Source of the DNA: Apostichopus japonicus
Taxonomy: Eukaryota; Echinodermata; Holothuroidea; Aspidochirotida; Stichopodidae
DNA length: 64,000 nucleotides
Direction: 5' to 3'
NCBI RefSeq assembly: GCF_037975245.1
Contig: NC_092580.1
Location: 30,161,501-30,225,500, forward strand
Shown one piece after another: positions 11,601-24,688 of this stretch. The translations under genes were made by a program, and so were the position numbers. How positions within the stretch are numbered: position 1 is the first letter of the stretch; every line of letters starts with the position of its first letter. The notes beneath the pieces were generated by a model that was given only the letters and a program-made list of their open reading frames with translations, had not been told where the DNA came from and searched no databases.

Positions 11601-13402
11601 CCTATTCATTCTCTCTACCATTTTTTTTCACACACTGCACATTTAGGAAATGTCAGAAAACAAGTCAAAACATTACTTTCTACACCTCAGTACTTAGATC
11701 CAAATATTTGTAAGTACCTCCAGAGATCACCTTAACGTTTGACACGTTCAACAATCTGAACTTTCGTTGCACTTTCTTCTAAAATACCTCTCCCGTAGTC
11801 AGACTTGGGAAAAAATCATATTAAATAGGTCTTCACAATCCTGTTCTTCCCTGACCAAGATTTAAATTTGACCTCTAATCATAAAATTTTCAAACTACAC
11901 CCTTCTCAGATTCCAATGTAGTGTACAAACAGGAACATTAACAGCATAGGTCTAAAATACTTGGCAGGATGAAGAAAGGCACACTGGATATTAACAAATC
12001 CATAGAAAATGAGGTAATACATATACTCTACATAGAATCATTGTTTTTTTTCCCCGCTTTTTAGCATATTAAAACAGAGTTTAATAGTACCAAAGATTTC
12101 AGGCACAGTATGTGTTTCTTCCAGGTGCATGCCAATTAAACTAGCACAAGTTTGTCAAAATCTGAATGGAAAAAGGACATTGCCTGTTCTTTGCCAGATT
12201 TTCAATTCAAGAGGCTAGTTAATAATTATGAAACTACCATATGGTTTTGCAGTTCAAACTGCAATTTATTACAGCAAATATGCTGTTAATGTTCAGTAAA
12301 TTTTCCACGTTATTCAATACTTAAGTACCAATTACAGTTGAATTCCAAATGAAGGGTAGAAACTTCCTATGTTCAGAGTATCCTAGAAACCCACCAAGGG
12401 TGTCATAGCTCAGGTGCTCGAGCACCGGATTTGTAATCCTGAGGTAACTGCGTAGAACCCTGTTCTGGCTATTAATTTCTTTGCTCTTTTCAAATTTATT
12501 TATTATTTCTCAGTCAATTTTGTAATGATCATAATTTAAGTGACAAATAATGAGACAGATAAACAGGATATTCCTAAATGGTGCATTGGGTCTGGGTTAG
12601 CACACAATAAATCATTTCTTTGTTCTTCTTTCAAATTTATTTACTAATTCTCAGTCAATTGTGGAATGATCATAAATTAAATATATATTTACAATATTCA
12701 AGTGACTTAAAATTAGACAGATAAACACGTTAATCATATTTCTAAATGATGCATTGGGTGAGGTTTTGCACAAAGAAATCTCATACACGTCCACTATATT
12801 GCACTTTGTTAATTTAACACACAGAGAGAATGCATTTTTCAGACTATAACGATTTTGTTAGTATGATAGTTGAACTATGAAAGCATTGATGGTATAGACA
12901 ATACAAGCCATCACCTTGACATGTTTGTTTTGCTTTGTGTGAACAATATATATATGTACTACACTCACAACCGTGACCTTACTTGAACCAATCACTTAAC
13001 GCCTCTCATGGATCCACTGAAAGCAGCAAACCAATCTATCAAAACAATGATCACACACTAACAAATATTGTATGACTCTGTCTCTGAGACCCAGCAAATA
13101 TATGGAAGTCAAACGATGCTTCCACTAATTGATTCAATAAACTGTATGACACAGTTCACAGTTTGAACTTCAGTATTAAAGAAGAGAAACAAGTTTAGAC
13201 TGGTGTACACGGTCCATTAAAGCTGTGCCCACACGTCATGGATATTTAACAGAAAAATTAATTACATTAGAACATGGAAATGTACTTCCATAATAAGAAC
13301 AAGCACAGAGCAATACTAACTAAAGGTAGGTTTATATGGTAAATGCATTTCTTCACTTAACTAGAGAAGTTGATGACTAAAAATTGAAATGTGCATATTG
13401 CA
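8641..13402. other. no gene recognised; scattered repeat fragments
   Basis: AT-rich intron-like or intergenic sequence. It contains a truncated copy of repeat family A (about 8750-8830) and the tRNA-like repeat at 12398. On the minus strand a 30-nt segment at 10555-10584 is bounded by TTTCCTACTCCAG and GTAAGT and reads REEIHDGAD in one frame, so it could be a microexon. It does not join in phase to the exons at 20.2-20.4 kb, so I do not call it. Confidence 0.3.
12398..12775 (+). repeat. tRNA-derived SINE-like unit with duplicated body
   Basis: 12398-12470 resembles a decayed tRNA: a D-arm-like TAGCTCAGGTGCTCGAGCA, an anticodon arm GGATTTGTAATCC that would present TGT (Thr-like), and a degraded T-arm. 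It is followed by two similar body copies of roughly 140-160 bp (about 12475-12611 and 12612-12775), sharing TTTCAAATTTATT, TCTCAGTCAATT, GGAATGATCATAA-type strings, AGACAGATAAACA and TAAATG(G/A)TGCATTGGGT. Best read as a SINE with a partial tandem duplication, not a functional tRNA gene. Confidence 0.45.
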
Positions 13403-13406
13403 TTAA

Positions 13407-14170
13407 AGGAATTTTTTAGTGGCAGTCTATTGGGTATATGATAAAAACTCCATAATTTTTTCATCGCCACAGTTTATTTTGGGGATTTTTCATCCTATGA
13501 TTCAGAAGATGTGAATTTTTGAATCTCGCACCAACTTAAACTTATATATTTTGAACAGTGGAGAACGATGAGCGCTGTGACGTCATCGCGGCCCTTCGTT
13601 TCGGGGGCTGCAGGGACATTATTATTAGCAAGCTACACTGTATTGAGGAAAGTTCAAATTTCTGAAAGTAACATTAAAATAGCGATTTAGATGGAAATTT
13701 CTCGGTGAAGTTGCAAGTTAGCAATCTTTTGAAGAGTTAAAACCTTCAAGAATTCCCTAACTCTATTTTCTTCATAATATGTTGTTCAGAGAGTTGTGAT
13801 TTGAACGATTTGTTTAATCACAGCAGTACGCGAAGTCTGTACACATTCCTGTGTATTGTATGAAGGCCAAGCTTAGAGTGAGATCTTTTGTATTCACAGC
13901 CGTACCTGGGAAGACTGTACACATTCTTGTGTACTGTATCAAGGCCAAGCTTAGAGTGAGATATGATTGATTCTGACCACTGTGCCACACTGACGTCGCG
14001 TCTCGACGTAAGTCAGTGTTATATTCAAATTTTCTGGCAGGACGGGCCAACATTTCAAGCACTCTTTCACGGAAACTAGAATTCATCACAGGGAAAGGCT
14101 TATGGCGATACAAAGACAAAACATGATATGACCAAAAGGACTGGATCCCATATGTCACTAAACAATTCCT
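13407..14170. mobile_element. short TTAA-flanked DNA transposon (Kolobok/piggyBac type)
   Basis: Terminal inverted repeats AGGAATTTTTTAGTGGCA (left) and AGGAATTGTTTAGTGACA (right, reverse complement) are flanked by TTAA at 13403-13406 and 14171-14174. A 114-codon minus-strand frame (13814-14158) lies inside. It contains a duplicated segment (QYTRMCT... and QYTGMCT...) caused by a ~76-bp direct repeat at about 13830-13965. No transposase motif is recognisable, so it is probably non-autonomous. Confidence 0.65.
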
Positions 14171-14174
14171 TTAA

Positions 14175-16872
14175 ATATGCATGATGTGCGTCTTAACCCC
14201 ATACATCTCTCTGTTTGAATCATGTTTACTAGGTCCAAGTTAACTTGAACCCTTTAAAGCTGCAGGTGTCCAGCATGTCACTTAAACCAAGCCATATATT
14301 ACTATACTCATAATCTGAAACCCTTCAACCTTACACGGATCTCCTGTACTATGTGGTTACAACTCCATTTGATTGCTCCTAATTGGCTTGTTATTAACCG
14401 TTCCTACAATGCCAAAAACGTTCTTGTCTCAGACATTTATGTCAAGTTTAATTGTTTCGTGAGCAAACCTTTGACATTTAGGCCTCATTTCATCGTGTCT
14501 GGGTGGAATTTTGGTGTATGACACTAAAATGAGGGATTATGGTTTTCTTTGATTGCATGATTACTTTTCACATGTACAAAAATAGTATCACAAGGCAATG
14601 GGTAAATTCAATGCACAGTGCAGCTTTGATGCCTACATCTTGTGAAGGAATCTTTATAAGTTTTGCTCAGGGTTTAACAATAAAGGGTTTCATTCTAATG
14701 TTAAGTCCTGCATTCATTATAAATCATGAAAGACCTGCTCATGAATTATGTGGAGAACAAAACCGAAAGTCCTTGTGAACATTCCATTTAGCTATACAGC
14801 ATACAATACATACATATGTGTACTATTTCACTTAAATCCCCTTGGATTGCACACTAACAATTGACTGCAAACAGACATTCTATATTCTGACCGTGTTTGC
14901 TAAATACTGTATATAGACTCCAATAAAGCTTGTATTGTAGTCCAATTCTGTTTTAATAGCTTACTGTTTACATATATGCCATAACTAGTCTATTATCCCA
15001 TTGTGAACATGACATTATCCTATACTTATTGTGATTGCTGACTATGCCCAGGTACGCTGCAAGCTTCTGTATGCAGAAGGTACAGTACAGTATTAAATTT
15101 GCTCTCTTACATGTTTGTCAAACTGAACTTCCATGAAACAGACTGGTATAAGTCAAGGGAGATTCACCAACAATCAATACATGACATCATGGAATGTGAT
15201 TTAATTTATATGACCACATCCCATGAGACAGGATGGGTTAGCGATGCCTTTTTTTTAAATTTTGTCTTTTAATGTTCAAATGATAATTCTATAAGGCACC
15301 TAACTGGTGAACAATGCACACAGGAAGGTATGTACGCTTAACGAGATTCCCAGTACTTACAACAGCCCTCTTCCTCCAACAGTCAGATCAACTTCATTTG
15401 ACTGCACGTCAACAAGAATTTAATCAATTCAGCTTTCAGTTCACAATTCAATTTACCACTCAACATGCCATTTTATCCAGGTTCATTGGATTTAAGTGGT
15501 TGTATGGTGTGAACTGTACTCAGGGATATTGTACTACAGCGGTACGGGCAATAGTACTCAGAAACAGAATCCTTCCTATTAATGAATACCGAGATTAATA
15601 CAGAAATGACTTGAGATCAGCCATGACTTAAGGCTAGATACAGTAACTAAACAGTAACTACAGTAACTAAAGTAGGGTACAGAATTTATTCTCCTCTGGG
15701 CACAACCTTTAATTAAGGGGGGAGAAATTGGATGTTCTGATAATGCTCACAACTTTAAAGTCTTTTTATCTATTTATCTCCAATAGCACCACTATCTTGA
15801 TGTCATTAATTATGGATATTTGTGTGCAATAACAATCATTGCATCTTTTATTTCATAACATCTTCAAAAATGTGTCAAGAGTTCCTTGCGAATTTACTGT
15901 AAGCTTAAAAAGTGATTGTAAAATGTATGGTTAAGTTTGAAAGTGAAAAACTTTGAAAACATTTTTATTGCAGAAACTCCATTCTCATTCCACCCCCCCT
16001 CCACCCCCCCCCCCCTTCTAGGCCATGTGCAGTGTCAATCTGCAAGTATCATTGTTTGATGGTTTCTTCGGGATAGGAGCGCACAACAAATTTAAGGGTT
16101 CATAGAATACTTAAACTTTTGGAGGCACACCATCGCAACAGCGTAACATTGTCAAGTTATGCTAACATAGATGACATGTGTGGAGCCCACAGACACTAAA
16201 TTTCCCATGCCTCCATTTCTTTCTTCTCCCATTACATCTCCCTCCAACCCCGTCCGTCCCCCTCAACACACACACAAACACACACTTCTGAAATGATTGA
16301 AAAAAGTAATTCAGAGCTCAAACTTTTTCTTGACTATTTTTCTTTCTTGTCAAAGTTGATTATTTTTTTTAATGGCAATGATTTCTTCGGCTTCGGACAC
16401 AACTTGATAGTGGTGGTAAATACCAGTCACACTGGGTATCTCCTCTAGTGGCAACAAACACCAATAATGTAAACAACATGATCCATTGGGGACTTTCAAC
16501 AGTTTTTTAACCATGTTGCAAAAGTTTGTTATTACTACAGAGCTTGATGTGAATGCCATTTATGCCATGTGCTGCAGTGATCTGACATATATGTTGGTTC
16601 ACATCAACTACTTTGACATGAATTCTAGTAGTATTTACAGTCAGGGAACAACCTAGAGTTCAAACAAAATTTTATGTAGCAAGTTTTGAAAGGTTCTGAA
16701 TTTTGCCTCTTATAAAATAATATGGCATCTGTGTACAAAACTGATATCCATGCATCTTTGCACTATGCATCTTTGCACTTGTACAGCAATATGATGATTT
16801 TGTGTAGCATTTCGCAATGCGATAATGGATACATTATTCGCTGACTTGCTGTATACTAGCAATTAATAACAA
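14175..16872. other. no gene recognised
   Basis: AT-rich sequence with pyrimidine tracts (about 15985-16020 and 16205-16285). Open frames here have low-complexity or random composition. No splice-supported exon was found. Confidence 0.35.
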
Positions 16873-18092
16873 CAACTAGAGCACCAATGGTGCAGAAGCT
16901 CATACCTTTTCGAGCTTAACAATGTAGGGCCCACAAAACTTTATGGCCCACCAAATTTCAGGCCATTTTTCAGATTCCACCAATTTTGGGCCCATGAGGG
17001 ATAACCCCCCCCCCCCCCTCCTTTAGTAGAATCCTGGCCACACCACTGGCTATAATTCCTATTTTCCCCCTTTAAATCCTATTTTACCCACTCTCTCAAA
17101 CAATACCACTGACCTACCCTATTAAACTTTCTCCCCTCTACCTGAGCAGACCTAAAGCACTCCTTGCCAAAACTTTGGCTGGCTGCCTACAATACCTCAG
17201 GCTCAAAGACTTCTAAGAATCGGCAAGTGCTGATTGGCTATAGGGCTCTCATGCTTACAGTTCGACAGTTAATAACAACTCCCAGTCCTGCTTTAATTCC
17301 ACTAACAGCCTCTGCAGAGCTTAACCACAAATTTAAACAAACACTGCAGAGACTGGGAGACAAATTAAAGGAGCTTTGGCAAAAGGTGAAGGCTCAGATT
17401 TTTTTAAACAAGGGGGATTAATTGTAATTAATTAACTTTTGACCAAAAATTATTAGGCATCACCTAATTCATACACAATCCAACAATCATCAGTTCAACT
17501 TTGAATATGATCCATCAAAATCTTGAGGAGATTGAGATATTTGAAAATATTACAAAGAATGACCCCTGATGACCCCCTAAATGACATTTGACCTCAATTT
17601 TCCGAACACCCCTCGTAACTCTCATCCCGAGGAACGTTGTGACCAAGTTTCATTATAACTGGCCATACACTGTACGAACAGGAGCAATTTGAAAATAGAG
17701 AGCCGCGGCCTGGGCCACAAAAGACCCCTAGTTGATCTTTGATCTCAAATTCATGAACACCCTGAAGGTAAAACTTCCATAGTACTATCGTGACAAACCC
17801 TCAACATTGTACCATGGAATCTGTAGGAGAAGAAGCATTTTGCGTATTTCCACAAAATGGCCCATTACGGCCCACATGTGACCTTTGACCCCAAATTTCG
17901 GACCATCTCTGATGGCCCTATACCCAATGGTCCTTGTGTCCAAGTTTCATGAAATTCCATCAAACACTGTGCAAGTGGGAGCCGTTTTACCAATTGTTGA
18001 CGGATAGAGTGATAGAATGATAGAGTGATAGTGATAGAGTGATAGACGCCGCACTGTAACAATAGCTCACACCAGCATGCTGGTATGAGCTA
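16873..18092 (+). repeat. dispersed repeat family A, copy 2
   Basis: It begins aactagagcaccaatggtgcag, as in copy 1. It contains several gacccctgatgacccc / tgacctttgacc sub-repeats (about 17560-17900), a short gatagagtgata array (18003-18043), and ends in a near-perfect 30-bp palindrome tagctcacaccagcatgctg/gtatgagcta (18063-18092). An unrelated AT-richer insert with an 85-codon frame (17164-17421, product not recognised) interrupts it. Confidence 0.6.
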
Positions 18093-20206
18093 AAAATTGA
18101 AAAGTTCATTTACAGATCTACTACAGAATAAATTTGGAGTAAATGGTCAACAGCAGTCCGACTGGAAACAAATTTTAATTAAATGGTGTGTCATTCATTT
18201 GGCTCACTTTGTGTCTGTTTGCAAGTTTAATGTACTGCAATTCACATACCCAAGTGCTGTATCTTCAAACAATGTTTTCATTCATGGATAACAATGGTCC
18301 ACTATTTGAGTTTAATGTTTAATGTTTTTATTTCCAATTTACTTTGATGAAAGAGCTTTGCTTAATCGGCTGATTAATCTGGGATTTTTGCTTGGTCATA
18401 GAAAACTATAGGAGTATAACAATTACATGCATATATTCGCATGTGGCATAAATAGATCCAGCAATATTGACAAGTTTTCAAAGTGCACTGCCATGGTAAC
18501 AAGATGAAATATTTTTTATTAGTTCATACAATGGGGATTGATGTTACTTAAGTGAGTTATGAACTGTTACTCATCGTCCATGGAAATTTGTACCACTAGC
18601 CCACCATGTCCAGTGTTGAATTTATCAGTACAAGTTGGATGGGGCTACAATTGATAGACTGTCCTATTAAAGTTTACCCAGCACATACGATTGATAAGAG
18701 TTCTTTGACTAACAAGGCCTTGTCACGTACAGCGATCTTGTGAGAGCTATATAGTAACACTAGTGTTGCGACACAGCCATCTTCCATTTTTATGAGGATG
18801 TTAAAAGGATGATTTGAGTGACAACATTAATTAGAACTGTGCCAGTATCTTACAAATCATTAAAAACATATTCAATGTTGCTTTCATTTTCTGTACCACT
18901 GTTTGCCACTTCAGATATTAACCTTTAAATGTCAGAGACTCATCAGAAATGCCGGATAACATTAGTCAACAAACAGATCAAATGTTAGATCAACTTTCAT
19001 AGACCAAATTATAACAAATTCACAATAATAACTTATTAAAAGCCTTGTATGGAAAAAAGAGATTTAATTTCATTGGTGGGTCCTTTGTTGCTTATGAATA
19101 CAGTGTGTGAAGTTAAGAGAACATCTGTTTTAAAGCATTTTTCTAATCAATAAATCAAAGGAATAACATTAAAAATGGACTATGGAGCTAAAGCTGTATT
19201 GATCTGGCCTTAAAAGAACATATCGTGTCTATTGAAGGTAAATACCAGGTAACCAAGAGAGAAATGGAAACACAGGAAAATGTTTTTTGTATGGACGGAC
19301 TAAAACTTATCAAGTAAAAACACTGATGTACATTACTTTTCAGTTGGGTATGTTGCTAGATCACTAGAATTATGACAAATTATATAGGAACCAATGAGCC
19401 ATTAATTTATACACTGTTTCTTGTAAAAACATTTTGAATTATTTTTAGCTTCACTAAAATCCAATTTGAGTTTGGATGAGCTAAAAGTCCTAGCCTAGTT
19501 CAGAATGTGCTCTAAGCATCAAGAAACTACGGAAGGTCCAAAGCATCATGCATTCATATGTAAGAAGACAGCACTGTACACATACAACTAATTTAAGATT
19601 GTGTAATTATATGTTTCCATAAACATTGCATGTCAATTGTTTATCTTACTTCAAAGTATTTTGTGAGAAATGCTGGATAGAGCATGGTCTACAATATATG
19701 GATCTGGCAAGAGATCATGCCGGACAGAGGGCATTGCAATGAATTCCCAAACCATCTGGCATTGACATTTGGCAACTCTTGAGTCTATGCTAAAGTAGGC
19801 AAGGTATTAGAACTAGCAGAGCCTTAGATAGGCATAAGAGCCCAACCCTCCCCTCCCAGTTACTCAGTGAGTTGAACTGACAAAAGTTAAGGCTTACTTT
19901 AATTTACATGTACTGTTATACAGTAGCTTTGCTAACCTTGGCTAGGCCTAGGCTAATTTGTAGCTGTAATTAATGTGATACCACCATTACTACAATAGAC
20001 CGCCCCACACTTGGACTATGCTAGATATGAACGTTGATAAGGCTTTCTTCAATTTCTTGTCACTGTCAAACGTATTCTTGGTCATAAGCGTGAAAATATG
20101 AATTTGCGAACGTGTTTGTTTTCACTTCAGATACGCGTTAGGCTGCAAGCCATACAAAAGTCCGTGCAGTATCATGCATCGTGACATTAGGCTAGGCCAC
20201 ACTTAC
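18093..20206. other. no gene recognised; probable intron
   Basis: AT-rich sequence lying just downstream, in minus-strand sense, of the two exons at 20.2-20.4 kb. If those exons are real this is intron. No repeat boundary or exon was supported. Confidence 0.35.
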
Positions 20207-20405
20207 CCATGGCCGGACTTTCTGTGACCGGATTTATCCTCTAATTTCTGTTTGTGTTTGGCTGGCCTTCGTTTCTTCCTAGCCTGAATAGCCAACACTA
20301 TGGAGAAAAAACAACATAACATTCAGATACATCGAATATTTACGAAATACTATTCACATTTTAACCACATTAACAATATTTACCTTTCTTTGCTTGCGAA
20401 TTCAT
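20207..20405 (-). CDS. 5' exons of a minus-strand gene encoding a basic N-terminus
   Basis: Exon 1 (20405-20384) starts at ATG and reads MNSQAKK, ending with donor AAAG|GTAAAT in phase 1. Exon 2 (20297-20207) follows acceptor TTTTCTCCATAG and reads VLAIQARKKRRPAKHKQKLE then DKSGHRKSGHG, ending in donor GG|GTAAGT in phase 2. The two exons join in frame. The peptide is strongly basic, as in nucleolar or RNA-binding N-termini, but I do not recognise a family. The remaining exons should lie to the left, and I could not follow them through the repeats. The start is chosen as the first ATG of an open frame with a good donor. Without transcript data this stays a moderate call. Confidence 0.5.
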
Positions 20406-20957
20406 GGTGTATGAAAAGTATGCATGCCAATGACAGAGGAGCAAGCAGTAAGTATTCGAATCAGTGTTCTATGCAAGCTCCAATTGTGTATAGCGGTAAA
20501 CCGTTACCAACAAAACGTGCCGTTCGTTAGCCAATACACTTACTGGGTTGCTTCACATGGTAATATTGGACGGATGTATGACATGCAAGAGCCAAGTCCA
20601 ACTACAAATGAGTAACATAAAGGGGACATTCCTGACTCGGCGGGTATCATGCAATCACTGACAGAAAGGGTTCTACTCTATCATTAAAAAATATTGAACT
20701 GTGTTTGACAGAAATATGAGGTTGCTTTCTGACCGCCAGCTTCAATGCAACACGTTTGACGATAATAAGTAAAGGAAGCAGGTCATTTTTTTCACAGCTT
20801 ATTCTCAACTGCTTCAGGGGTGGCGGAAAAGGGTTCAACCGACGGGAACGGGGGGGGGGGGTGTCGCAAGGTAAGGGCAAAACCTCTGCACTCATTTGAA
20901 CATGTGACATTATATTATAGAGGAACTTCTGTGGCTTCAAAAAATGATGGGTACATC

Positions 20958-22093
20958 CAGGGGCGGCGATTTGTTTCAAATATTGGGGGGTACATTTGCT
21001 TGGGTGCAGGCGCGTAGCAATCCCCAAAATTGTTCGGGCGCTTCGTGATATTTTGTATATATACCAAATTTCATCAAGGCTGTGGTCCGTCTCATGGGCG
21101 CAGATCAGTCTTGGATAATGATGGGGACGCATATCTGTTCTCTGATACTATCTAAACGGAGCACGACCATTGGTTCGCGCGTAGCGTACAGGAATTTTTT
21201 GGCAAATATACCTCCCAGATCGCCGGAAATAACACTTCCCAGACCCAATAATTCTCCAAAACCTCCTTAAATTTGAGATCTCATGGCTTAGAAATTTAAG
21301 TTGGGGAAAACACATGGGCGTCTGCAGAAAAAAAAAATCAGGGGACAAATAATCCAAGTAGACTTTTGTATACGATGGGTCTGGGTCCTCTCCCAGAAAA
21401 CAATTATCGACTGCCGCAAATGTGATTTCCTTCCAAAATTTAACGACTGTGGATAAATGTAATAAAGTGAGAACTGCTGCATGTCATTTGCAAAATGCTG
21501 GATCAAACTGCGCCAAAGTTCAATACAGGGAAATTTGCAATGCAGCGTTTGGTCAAGACAAATTGGTGGAGACACGGTATATCATGTCCCCACCACTGAA
21601 AAAGTTGGTGGGGACGCGTCCCGTTGTCCCCACCAGGGTATGTGCCATGGTCCGTCTAGCTAGCCTAATTCATTTCGAAAATAAGTAAAAACTACTCTCG
21701 GTGAAAGTCTGTGTCGTTTTATGGTAATATTTAGTAACAAATTATGACACGGTTAGATATGCGCGTAGCGAGAAATTTGCCAAGGAAGGGGCGAAGCTTG
21801 AAGGCAAACTATCTGTTTGGCGCCACCATGGGTTGGCGCGAAGCGTAAAAGAAAATGTTGGCCGAAAATGCCTCCCAGATTGCTAGCTGGAAATGAAACT
21901 TCCCAGGCCTTGTAAATTGCATCTATAAGCATTTTTTTTTTGAAATTATTAGCGATATCATAAAAAAAATATGCTCTTATAGCCACAAAAAAAACTATGC
22001 CACCAAATATTGGGGGGATATTAGATACTATATCCCCCCACCTAAAATATTGGGGGGACATGTCCCCCCCGTTCCCCATGATCGCCGCCCATG
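20958..22093. mobile_element. hAT-like non-autonomous element, 1,136 bp
   Basis: The ends CAGGGGCGGCGAT and ATCGCCGCCCATG are inverted repeats (12 of 13 matching). The exact 8-bp duplication GGTACATC flanks the element at 20950-20957 and 22094-22101. The interior contains the motif ctaaacggagcacgaccatt followed by a ttcgcgcgtagcgtacagg string. This motif is shared, with variation, by the elements at 24689-25760, 25006-25393 and 27330-27593, showing one family. Confidence 0.8.
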
Positions 22094-22101
22094 GGTACAT
22101 C

Positions 22102-23388
22102 CCCTGTGTCCCCCTCCACGGGAACCAAAATATGGGTGTTACATCATTTCATGAGTTAGGATGTGATGCTGACGATCAGCCACACACTGCTTTAAAGGTT
22201 GTCATCCGACTTTTGGAATGTTAAATTTACTAGATGTTTCAATAGTCCCTACCTCATAATTATTTTCACTCCCCTGGCAGAAAACGAGGACTGGTAAAGA
22301 TTGCTAAAAAATTTAATGTGTTCGTGGGAAATAGTCCTTGGCAGATATTAAAAGGAGTGAGAAACGTTCAGGCCTAACCGATTGGGATCCACGTGAGTTA
22401 AGTTGACTGGCAGTAACGGTTAGTGATGGTAGTGGGATGGGAAAGCGAGTGCCACTTGGGAACCAAAATGTGCTACATCCGTTCCAATCAGCCTGTCCGA
22501 ACGATTCGTTTAAGAATTTAACGATGGAATAAATTCCTTTATCATTTATTCATGACCACATATTGGCCAGGGCCTGCGGCCACCATCGATGCACACTGCG
22601 TAGCCCACTGCGTAGCCCAGTTCGGTAATCAACATGATGATTTGGACTTGACCATGCATTTTCTTAAAGGCATTGAAGGCTCGCCCCAAGCCGATGCCGC
22701 TTTGTGAAAAAAATTGCTTGCAAGTGAGGTTTTTTTCTTATCTACAAAATGCAGACAGTAATGAAACGTGATACCTTGTTATCTTTTATCTGGAACTGCG
22801 ATCAGGGAGTTCCATAACAACTCGATCCCTGATGAGATGTCCATAGCTGATATGTACACTGTGTTATGGGTATTGGCCGTAGCTGCATGTATAGTGACTG
22901 TACACTAGTGTCTAATTACCGACGGTAGCAAGCTGTGTGTGTATTTTCTGGGATCGATGGTGGTGTCTAACACTTCTGTTACACCTCAGTCGAAACTAGG
23001 TCAGTTTACCGGCATTAGACGTTTATTTGTGCGCGAGTCTTCATACCCTTTTTAAGTCTGGGTAAACATATTTAGGGGCAATACTGGTGATCTTTAAGTT
23101 TGCATTTCCTCTACGCATCATATACCCGGCAACTCTCAGCCGGCTCACCACTAGGAAAGCCTATATCGTTACAAGGTGGGACCGTACGGATCTTCAAATC
23201 TTACGTGTAAAATATAAATAAAGAAACTGGTTAAACAAATTAAATGCAGACTGATTATTATGGAGTTGTGGATATTTTTCGGATCTAAATGATCATGTTA
23301 CACACCAGAATTTTTGTTTACGAAGCGTGAAAACTAAGTTACTTACAGTTGCAGCCTGAATACAACTTGTGAGAATGTTACTAAAACC
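22102..23388. other. no gene recognised
   Basis: Unique-looking sequence between two mobile elements. There is no convincing exon or bounded repeat. Confidence 0.35.
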
Positions 23389-23490
23389 GCTGCTGTGGCC
23401 GAGTGGATAAAGGCGGTGGCAAATTGAAGCAACGAGGCTTAAGCAATCGAGAGGTTCCTGGTTCGACGATACCCGACCCGGTCGTAGTAA
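23389..23490 (+). repeat. tRNA-derived (Ser/Leu-like) SINE head
   Basis: GCTGCTGTGGCCGAGTGGAT has the start and A-box (TGGCCGAGTGG) of class II tRNAs, and GGTTCCTGGTTCGA carries a B-box-like GGTTCGA. The middle does not fold into a proper anticodon arm, and the 3' end does not pair with the 5' end. It is therefore a tRNA-derived repeat, not a tRNA gene. It abuts a (gattt)n tract that is the 3' tail of a minus-strand LINE fragment. Confidence 0.55.
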
Positions 23491-24060
23491 GATTTGATTT
23501 GATTTGATTTTATTCGCACTCAGATTGTTCAAAATACAAAACTATTACAAAGACAAAATGGACAAAAAGGACGGAAAAGAAAAGAACAAAAAGCGTAACA
23601 GGAGCTAAACCCATTAGGCTGACAGAATGTCGGCCCATTTCGAATGGGGCCCTATAGACGAAAAATTGCACAATGAATGGAAAAAACTAGGGAACCAATA
23701 AATAAGACACAAAAAATAAAGATAATGCACAAAAAACAGAAAAGAGCCTCCCTCCCCCCCCCACCCCCAAATTACAAGAGATGCTTCCTTAACTCAGCTC
23801 TAAAAAGATGAGAAGACTTAATGTATTTGATATTGTTTGGAAGAGCATTCCAATCCTGAGTTGCCGTGAAGTAGAAAGTAGAGAGCTAACACCACCCTTA
23901 GAATCAATAACATAGAAATTGTGATGTCTTGAACGAGTCAACTGGTTATGAATAACAGAGGTTTTGGTGAAATTGGTGGTGAGGTAAGGAGAACTACAGT
24001 TGTTAAGGATTGTAGTTCTCCTTAGTAAGGTGGGTTTTTCATCCAAGAGCAATCTACCGT
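23491..24060 (-). pseudogene. 3' end of a non-LTR retrotransposon (LINE), decayed
   Basis: On the minus strand a frame reads QLTRSRHHNFYVIDSKGG and then, after a frameshift, FTATQDWNALPNNIKYIKSS and HLFRAELRKHLL followed by a stop (TTA at 23772-23774 on the plus strand). The W-N-x-L-P-x-x-I motif followed by F-x-x-x-L-(R/K)-K is the usual closing segment of CR1/L2/RTE-type reverse transcriptase proteins. A ~280-bp 3' UTR ends in a (caaat)n tail at about 23491-23510. The element is 5'-truncated. Confidence 0.65.
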
Positions 24061-24680
24061 TTTCACATCTGAAATGATTTTCTAAATGGAAAAGATTCCA
24101 AATTTAAGTTAAATTGTTGAATTGGAAGCCACCCGATGTGTAAGTTGTAATCCATAAACCCTCGCGGGTTTCTCCCACATTTGTGGTCGTAAAAATAACT
24201 GCTTATTATTATTATTATTATTATATTATTATTACCGTATGCTACCCGCGGGTTGTATCAAGACTTGAGTAAAATTTGCAATATCTCAGTTTTTTTGGGC
24301 GGGGGGGGGGGGGAGGGAGGAGCAATCCGACCCCGAGGTCTTTGTTCGCCATCATGCTGATCTTACCCTATACTCTCCATTTTCTAGCTTATTCCTTATT
24401 GTCATAATTGTTATAAACATAGCCTATATAATAAGTAATTTAATTCATATTTTTAATCACCCACTACTTCACGGTAACTATAAGTGGCCTATTTTGAATC
24501 ATTTCAGAAATCATTACATTTGCTAAATTTCAGGAAAGAGGACGAGGCGCTTTAAATCTGACAAGAATATTATATCCATAAAATTTGATAAAATAGTCAC
24601 CATTTTGTGTAAGCTGGCGAAAGGGTTCATTTCAGGGTACTTCAAGAATTTTTATACAGATCGCTGTGGGCTGAGCATAG
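24061..24680. other. no gene recognised; microsatellite and poly-G tract
   Basis: It contains a (tta)n run at about 24200-24235 and a poly-G stretch at 24299-24320 in a gcggggggg context, like the subterminal G-runs of the hAT-like family. No coding signal was found. Confidence 0.4.
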
Positions 24681-24688
24681 TCGCTGAC

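Noticed and set aside
20647-21132. 161-codon minus-strand frame
   Set aside because: It overlaps the left end and boundary of a hAT-like element, shows no domain features, and has poly-Pro/Ser runs that come from G-tracts.
23389-23490. Candidate tRNA-Ser/Leu gene
   Set aside because: A- and B-box-like strings are present, but the acceptor and anticodon stems do not pair; it is better read as a SINE head.
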